NCBI RefSeq assembly: GCF_039621805.1
Contig: NZ_CP155074.1
Location: 1,426,001 to 1,490,000, forward strand
Reading direction: 5' to 3'
DNA: 64,000 nt
Source of the DNA: Paraburkholderia sp. PREW-6R
GTDB taxonomy: Bacteria; Pseudomonadota; Gammaproteobacteria; Burkholderiales; Burkholderiaceae
Under the pieces are notes generated by a model that saw nothing but the letters and a program-made list of their open reading frames with translations, had not been told where the DNA came from and ran no database searches. Numbering within the stretch: the first letter of the stretch is position 1; each line of letters begins with the position of its first letter. Position numbers and translations under genes: made by a program. Below are positions 59,427 through 64,000 of this stretch, piece after piece.

Positions 59427-61139
59427 TCACTCGGCATGAGCGATCGCCTCGCTCTGCTCCTTTCCGTCTGGTCGCAGGTTGCGCGGCGAAACGTTGGCCT
59501 CGGGCGCGCTGCCTTGAGACGCATTGTCGTGTGGCATGTTGCCTTCGGGCATGTCGCCTTGACGCGCATTGCCTTGAGGCGTATTGCCTTGAGGTGTATT
59601 GCCTTGGGTCGCGCTGCCTTGACGCGCATTGCCTTCAGGCGCATTGCCTTCAGGCGCATTGCGCTGCGGGGCAATGCTGGTGCCGGAGAGCGCCATGTCC
59701 GCATCGGTCCATCCCCCGCCCAGCGCCTTCACGAGCGACACCGACAGCGTCATCTGCTGACCGTGAATCTGCACGTCCTGGCGCTCGCTCGTGAGCAGCG
59801 ACTGCTGTGCGGTGATGACGTCGAGGAAAGCGACGAGGCCGCCCGAATAACGGTCGTTCGCGAGCGACAACAGCCGCTGCGAATCAGCAACCGCGGCATG
59901 CGACTGCTGCGACGCGTTATCGAGCACCGAAAGCCCCGTGATGCCATCCTGCACCTGCTGGAACGCATTGAGCACGGTTTGCCGGTAGTTGGCCTCGGTG
60001 GCCTTATAACCTTCACTCGCATACTGCACGTTGGCGGCGCGGCGGCCGCCGTCGAAGAGCACCTGGCCGACGGCCGCGCCAAGCGTCCACATCAGCGTGG
60101 GCGCGCTCAGCAGGCTCGCGAACTGCGTCGCCTCCCAGCCGATACTCGGCGTGAGCGTGAGACTCGGGAAGAAGGCCGCCTTGGCGACGCCGATCTGCGC
60201 GTTTGCCGCCGCCATCGCCCGCTCGGCCGACGCAATGTCCGGCCGACGCTGCAACACGTCGCTCGGCAGTCCCAGCGGAATGGCCGGCACCTGAAGGTTG
60301 ACCACTTTCGGATCGATCGAGAACTGCGGCGCCGGCACGCCGACCAGCGCAGCAATCGCATGCTCGTATTGCGCACGCTGGTTGAGTAACAGTTGCGCCT
60401 GCAAACGGGTGGAGTCGAGCAGCGATTGCTGCTGCAACACGTCGAGCCCGGAGACCGAGCCGAGATCGTGTTCGGTGGTCACATAGTCGAGAGCCTTCTT
60501 CTGCAGGACCACTGACTGGTTCAGCACGTCGATCTCGGCATCGAGCTCACGCAGCGAGAAGTAATCGGTGGCGAGGTCGGTGGTCAGGACGAGGCGCGCG
60601 TTGGCGAGGTCGTCGCCGGACTGCTGCGCGGAGGCGACGGCGCCCTCCACTTCGCGCCGTATCCGGCCGAACAGGTCGGTGTCGTAGTCGATCGTGGGGC
60701 CGAGCTGGAAATTGTTCTGCACGGTCGACGTAGTCGGCGTCGCGTAATTGGTGAGCGGGCGGCTCTGCGAAATCCGAAAGCGCGAGCCGGCCGCGGCGAG
60801 ATCCACTTCAGGCACCTGTAGCGCCCGCGTATTGGCAAGCGTCGCTCTGGCCTGCGCATAGTGTGCGCTCGCCGCAGCGAGCGTCTGATTCTGCGCGAGC
60901 GCCTGGGTTTCCAGCGTGGCGAGCGTGACGTCGCCGAACGCGCTCCACCACTCGGGCGAGATCGGCGCGTGCGACGGCTGCGCGAGACGCCAATACGAGT
61001 CGGTTTGCCACGCGGGCGGCACCGCGGCCTCGGGGCGCCTGTAGTCGGGCCCGACGGTGCATGCGCCCAGCAGCGCTACGGCCGCCGTCGCGGCAAGCGT
61101 GACGATAGCCCGGCGCAGAGCGGTCTGCCGCACGATCAC
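59427..61139 (-). CDS. RND outer-membrane factor lipoprotein (NodT family) with repeat tail
   Basis: A 570-residue TolC-like protein. The signal peptide ends LLGAC, so the Cys (near residue 26) is lipidated. Two TolC-like repeat halves follow, with PDYRRPEAAVPPAW and LLGACTVGPDYRRP typical of the NodT family. From about 493 to 547 eleven tandem pentapeptides of GNAPE/GNTPQ type extend the C-terminus. It starts at GTG 61139, overlapping the adaptor stop in a GTGA arrangement. It is the third gene of an RND efflux set. Confidence 0.9.
   Translation of the reverse strand: MIVRQTALRRAIVTLAATAAVALLGACTVGPDYRRPEAAVPPAWQTDSYWRLAQPSHAPISPEWWSAFGDVTLATLETQALAQNQTLAAASAHYAQARATLANTRALQVPEVDLAAAGSRFRISQSRPLTNYATPTTSTVQNNFQLGPTIDYDTDLFGRIRREVEGAVASAQQSGDDLANARLVLTTDLATDYFSLRELDAEIDVLNQSVVLQKKALDYVTTEHDLGSVSGLDVLQQQSLLDSTRLQAQLLLNQRAQYEHAIAALVGVPAPQFSIDPKVVNLQVPAIPLGLPSDVLQRRPDIASAERAMAAANAQIGVAKAAFFPSLTLTPSIGWEATQFASLLSAPTLMWTLGAAVGQVLFDGGRRAANVQYASEGYKATEANYRQTVLNAFQQVQDGITGLSVLDNASQQSHAAVADSQRLLSLANDRYSGGLVAFLDVITAQQSLLTSERQDVQIHGQQMTLSVSLVKALGGGWTDADMALSGTSIAPQRNAPEGNAPEGNARQGSATQGNTPQGNTPQGNARQGDMPEGNMPHDNASQGSAPEANVSPRNLRPDGKEQSEAIAHAE
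59499..59663 (-). repeat. Eleven 15-bp tandem repeats in the outer-membrane factor gene
   Basis: Imperfect 15-base units encode pentapeptides such as GNAPE, GNARQ, GNTPQ, GDMPE, GNMPH. The unit is a multiple of three, so expansion or loss would keep the frame. Neighbouring copies such as GNTPQ are identical in protein. Confidence 0.88.
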
Positions 61140-62359
61140 GACGCCCCCTTGCCGTTTTTCTTCGGCTGCTCGATCTGCACGTGATCGCCATCTGCAATCG
61201 AATCGCTCGGGTTGATGACGACCTTGTCGGTTGCCTCGATACCACTCTCGATCTCAAGCGACTGCCCGAGGTCCTGCGCAATCACGATCTTGTGCAACTG
61301 CACGTTGCCGTGGCTGTCGACCACCGCGAGGCGCGGGCCTTCCGCGCGAAACAGCAGCGCGTTGCCGGGCACCATCAGTTTCGCGTGGGCCACCGCGGGC
61401 ACGGCGACCTGTACGTAGGCGCCAGGCCGCAGTTTGCCGTCGGGATTGGGCAGCGTCACTTCGACCTGCAACGAACGTGTGGGCACATCGATCGCGCCAG
61501 CAATGTGCGTGATCATGCCGTGGAACTGCTGCGTCGGCAGCTCGGCCTGCGTGACCACCACGTACTGTCCGACCGACACGTTCTGCGCATAAGCCTGCGG
61601 CAACTGGACATACACGCGCAGCGGATCGGACTGTGCGAGCGCGAACAGCGCGCGGCTCGTGCCGCTGCCCGCGTCGATCAGGTCGCCCACGTCGACGTTG
61701 CGCTGCGTGATCACGCCCGTAAACGGCGCGACGATCCGCTTGAACGATTCGAGCTGCTGGAGACGCTTCACGTTGGCGTCGGCGGCGGCGAGATTGGCGA
61801 GATCCTGCGAATAGGTGCTTTGACGCTCGTCGAGTTCCTGCTGCGAGACGGCATCGCGTTGACGCAATTGCTGCCAGCGATCCAGCGAGCTTTTCGCGAG
61901 CCCCAGGCTGGAGCTGGTTTGCTGACGCTGCGCGAGCGCCTGCGCGAGTTCCTGGTCGATTTCCGGCGTATCCAGCACGGCAAGCAACTGGCCCTGCTTC
62001 ACATGGGCGCCGATATCGGCGTACCAGTGCAGCAGATAACCCGTGGCGCGCGCATAGATCGGCGACTCGACATTGCCGCGCAACGTACCCGGCAGCAGCG
62101 TGTTGCCGCCGCCTTCCGTTTGCGTGGGCGTCACCACGTTCACGTACTGCACGGCGTTCTGCTTCGTCGTGGCCGCAACCGAACGGCTTTGCAGCAGATC
62201 GGCGATCACCGTGCGCAATGCGCCTGCAGCGAGGAGCGCCAGCACGATCCACACGGCGAGTTTGGCGCGCTTCCACTCACGGTGGCGCGGCGGCAGTGCG
62301 TGTCCGCCTTCGGTTTCTCGCGAGGGAATCGCTAGCGATGCATGGGTCTTTTCGGTCAT
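61136..62359 (-). CDS. RND efflux periplasmic adaptor (membrane fusion protein)
   Basis: A 407-residue adaptor. One N-terminal membrane segment spans about 30-50. A lipoyl half-motif (GYLLHWYADIGAHVKQGQLLAVLDTPEI) and alpha-helical hairpin (about 125-195) follow. The second lipoyl half is in VAPFTGVITQRNVDVGDLI, and a beta-barrel domain runs to the C-terminus. This type links the RND pump to the NodT-like outer-membrane factor. ATG 62359 is chosen over a TTG at 62368. It is separated from the permease gene by 69 bases. Confidence 0.92.
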   Translation of the reverse strand: MTEKTHASLAIPSRETEGGHALPPRHREWKRAKLAVWIVLALLAAGALRTVIADLLQSRSVAATTKQNAVQYVNVVTPTQTEGGGNTLLPGTLRGNVESPIYARATGYLLHWYADIGAHVKQGQLLAVLDTPEIDQELAQALAQRQQTSSSLGLAKSSLDRWQQLRQRDAVSQQELDERQSTYSQDLANLAAADANVKRLQQLESFKRIVAPFTGVITQRNVDVGDLIDAGSGTSRALFALAQSDPLRVYVQLPQAYAQNVSVGQYVVVTQAELPTQQFHGMITHIAGAIDVPTRSLQVEVTLPNPDGKLRPGAYVQVAVPAVAHAKLMVPGNALLFRAEGPRLAVVDSHGNVQLHKIVIAQDLGQSLEIESGIEATDKVVINPSDSIADGDHVQIEQPKKNGKGAS

Positions 62360-62428
62360 CTCGTTCAACCACCTAATTTCAGCCAGTTCAGTCGGCCGCG
62401 CACATGCGGCGGGCGTTCGTCGTTCGGG

Positions 62429-64000
62429 TTACGCGGGCTGGCCCGCGCCTTCGTGATCGGGCGCGGGACCGTCACTGCCATCGTGACTGCCCTGACCGTC
62501 GCGCTCGCGCGCGTCACGGCCCGGGTCGCCGTCTCGCCGTGCGCCGCGCTCGCCGCCGCGCTTGCCGCCGCGCCCGTCGTCGGCGCCGCCGCTGCCGCCG
62601 CCATTGCCGCCGTCATTGCCATTGCCGCCCCCATTGCCGCCATTGCCATTTTCGCCGTCGTTGCGGTGGCGGCGAGCGAGGCGTGTGTGAATGCCTGCAA
62701 ACAGCAGCGGCACGAAGAACAGCGTGGACACGGTCGCGAACAGCAATCCGCCGATCACCGCACGGCCGAGCGGCGCATTCTGCTCGGCGCCTTCGCCCAA
62801 ACCGAGCGCCATTGGAATCATCCCGATGATCATCGCGAACGCCGTCATCAGCACCGGCCTGATCCGGCTCGCGCCGGCCTCGAGCGCGGCGGTGAGGGGC
62901 GGTGCGCCGGCGGAGAGCCGCTGGCGCGCGAACGCCACCATCAGGATACTGTTGGCCGTGGCGACGCCCATCGTCATGATCGCGCCCGTCAACGCCGGCA
63001 CGCTCAGATGCGTGCCCGTCAGAAACAGCATCCACACGATGCCGGCAAGCGCCGCGGGCAACGCGCTGATGATGATGAGCGGATCGATCCACGACTGGAA
63101 ATTCACGACGATCAGCAGATACACGAGGACAATCGCCATCGCCACGCCGAGCCCGAGTCCGAAGAAGGAACTGCGCATCGTCTGTACCTGGCCGCGCACC
63201 GTGATCTGACTGCCGCGCGGCAACGCCTTGCGCGCGTTGTCGACGAGCTTGTCGACCTGATTCGCGACGCTGCCCAGATCGCGGTTTTCAACGCTCACAT
63301 ACAGATCGATCACCGGCTTGATGTTGTAGTGCGTGACCTCGGCGAACTGGCTTTGCGGCGCGACCCGCACGAGGTTGCCGAGCAGTTGCGTCGGGCCCGT
63401 GGTCGAGCTGGAGACCGGCGTGCGCAGCAATTCGTCGATCGACGAAATCTGATACTGCGGCGTCTGCACCGCAACGTTGTATTCCACGCCGTTGCGGTTG
63501 TTGAACCAGAAACCCGGCGACGTCTGCGAGCTGCCCGACAGCGAAATCAACACGTTCTGCGCCACATTGTTCGCGTTCAGATTCAACTGCTGCAAGCGCG
63601 TGCGATCCATCTGCAGATTGATGACCGGTTCATCCAGTTTCTGCTGGATGTGCGTGTCCACCGTGCCGGGAATCATCCGCACTTCCTTTAGCAGCTTGCG
63701 CGCGACGTCGAAGTTGCCCTGCTGGTTCGCGCCGGAAATCTGCACGTCCACCGCGGCCGGCAAGCCGAAGTTGAGAATCTGCGTGACGATATCGGCCGGC
63801 TGGAAAAAGAATTCCGTACCCGGAAAACGTTGTGGCAACAACGCGCGCAGCTTGTCCATATAGATCTGGCTCGGCTTGTGGTCTTCGCTCAGCGCGACCT
63901 GAATTTCGCCGTCGAGCGTGCCGATCGTGCCCGCGTTGCTGTACGAGAGATTGATACCGCTGTACGGCAAGCCAAGGTTGTCGAGAATCGTGCCGAGTTC
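62429..64000 (-). CDS. RND efflux permease, 5' end missing
   Basis: The C-terminal 523 residues of a large inner-membrane RND pump (usually over 1000 residues); the N-terminal half lies beyond the right edge. The frame continues upstream as an in-frame segment beginning ELGTILDNLGLPYSGINLSYSN. The visible part includes the second periplasmic loop, then membrane helices with FFGLGLGVAMAIVLVYLLIVVNFQSWIDPLIIISALPAALAG and GAIMTMGVATANSILMVAFARQRL. It ends in an unusual Gly/Asn/Asp-rich tail of about 77 residues. The family resembles pumps in IrlR/IrlS-linked clusters. Substrate class (metal or drug) cannot be decided from this half. Confidence 0.92.
   Translation of the reverse strand, partial: ELGTILDNLGLPYSGINLSYSNAGTIGTLDGEIQVALSEDHKPSQIYMDKLRALLPQRFPGTEFFFQPADIVTQILNFGLPAAVDVQISGANQQGNFDVARKLLKEVRMIPGTVDTHIQQKLDEPVINLQMDRTRLQQLNLNANNVAQNVLISLSGSSQTSPGFWFNNRNGVEYNVAVQTPQYQISSIDELLRTPVSSSTTGPTQLLGNLVRVAPQSQFAEVTHYNIKPVIDLYVSVENRDLGSVANQVDKLVDNARKALPRGSQITVRGQVQTMRSSFFGLGLGVAMAIVLVYLLIVVNFQSWIDPLIIISALPAALAGIVWMLFLTGTHLSVPALTGAIMTMGVATANSILMVAFARQRLSAGAPPLTAALEAGASRIRPVLMTAFAMIIGMIPMALGLGEGAEQNAPLGRAVIGGLLFATVSTLFFVPLLFAGIHTRLARRHRNDGENGNGGNGGGNGNDGGNGGGSGGADDGRGGKRGGERGARRDGDPGRDARERDGQGSHDGSDGPAPDHEGAGQPA
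62432..62662 (-). repeat. Gly/Asn/Asp-rich C-terminal tail of the RND permease
   Basis: Low-complexity codons encode GNGGNGGGNGNDGGNGGG-like sequence followed by a charged Arg/Asp/Gly stretch. It extends the cytosolic C-terminus beyond the final membrane helix. Confidence 0.8.

Overview
This 64 kb window looks like part of a replicon from a Burkholderiaceae bacterium, most likely a Paraburkholderia. That assignment is an inference from four things: high GC with tightly packed genes and long antisense shadow frames; a bcsD-P-Q-A-B-Z-C cellulose operon of the beta-proteobacterial type; a homoprotocatechuate (hpa) meta-cleavage cluster; and family types common in this group (phasin, Mn-catalase, DUF2934, paired YceI proteins, IrlR/IrlS-like two-component system). 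I see no rRNA, tRNA, insertion sequence, prophage, CRISPR array or replication origin.

Layout. (1) 1-2.4 kb: a photoactive yellow protein (PYP)-like PAS gene cut by the left edge, preceded in the same direction by a PAS-GGDEF-EAL protein whose GGDEF site is degenerate. (2) 2.4-14.3 kb: small stress and metabolism units: ArsR plus Old Yellow Enzyme; VOC-ArsR-GNAT; MarR-isochorismatase-MFS; mmsA; a sulfotransferase-like gene divergent from a LysR regulator; a HAD hydrolase plus a DSD1-type PLP enzyme. (3) 14.3-20.9 kb: hpaR divergent from hpaG1-G2-E-D-F-H-I, covering ring cleavage of 3,4-dihydroxyphenylacetate to pyruvate and succinate semialdehyde. The hydroxylase hpaBC is absent. (4) 20.9-37.1 kb: a membrane GGDEF-EAL protein divergent from the seven-gene cellulose operon. 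(5) 37-46 kb: a DUF2252 protein, a hybrid histidine kinase, a DUF72 protein, small stress-type proteins and an ArsB/SLC13-like transporter. (6) 45.4-54 kb: cytochrome b561 with two YceI proteins, a lipoprotein, an outer-membrane barrel, a PRC-barrel protein, phasin, Mn-catalase, DUF1810, BrkB and a histidine phosphatase. (7) 54-64 kb: SDR/LysR pair, dinB, then a minus-strand block of RND permease (cut by the right edge), adaptor, outer-membrane factor, response regulator and sensor kinase.

The most interesting theme is cyclic-di-GMP. A PYP-like protein that keeps the chromophore cysteine, tyrosine and glutamate at canonical spacing sits beside a likely phosphodiesterase. About 20 kb away an apparently intact diguanylate cyclase/phosphodiesterase lies head-to-head with a cellulose synthase carrying a c-di-GMP-binding PilZ domain. 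A light- or redox-tuned c-di-GMP to cellulose route is plausible, but nothing in the sequence proves that the two ends are connected. A second theme is low-complexity tails and linkers in envelope machines: tandem repeats in BcsP, a long Q/P/Y-rich linker in BcsC, pentapeptide repeats in the outer-membrane factor and a Gly-rich tail on the RND permease.
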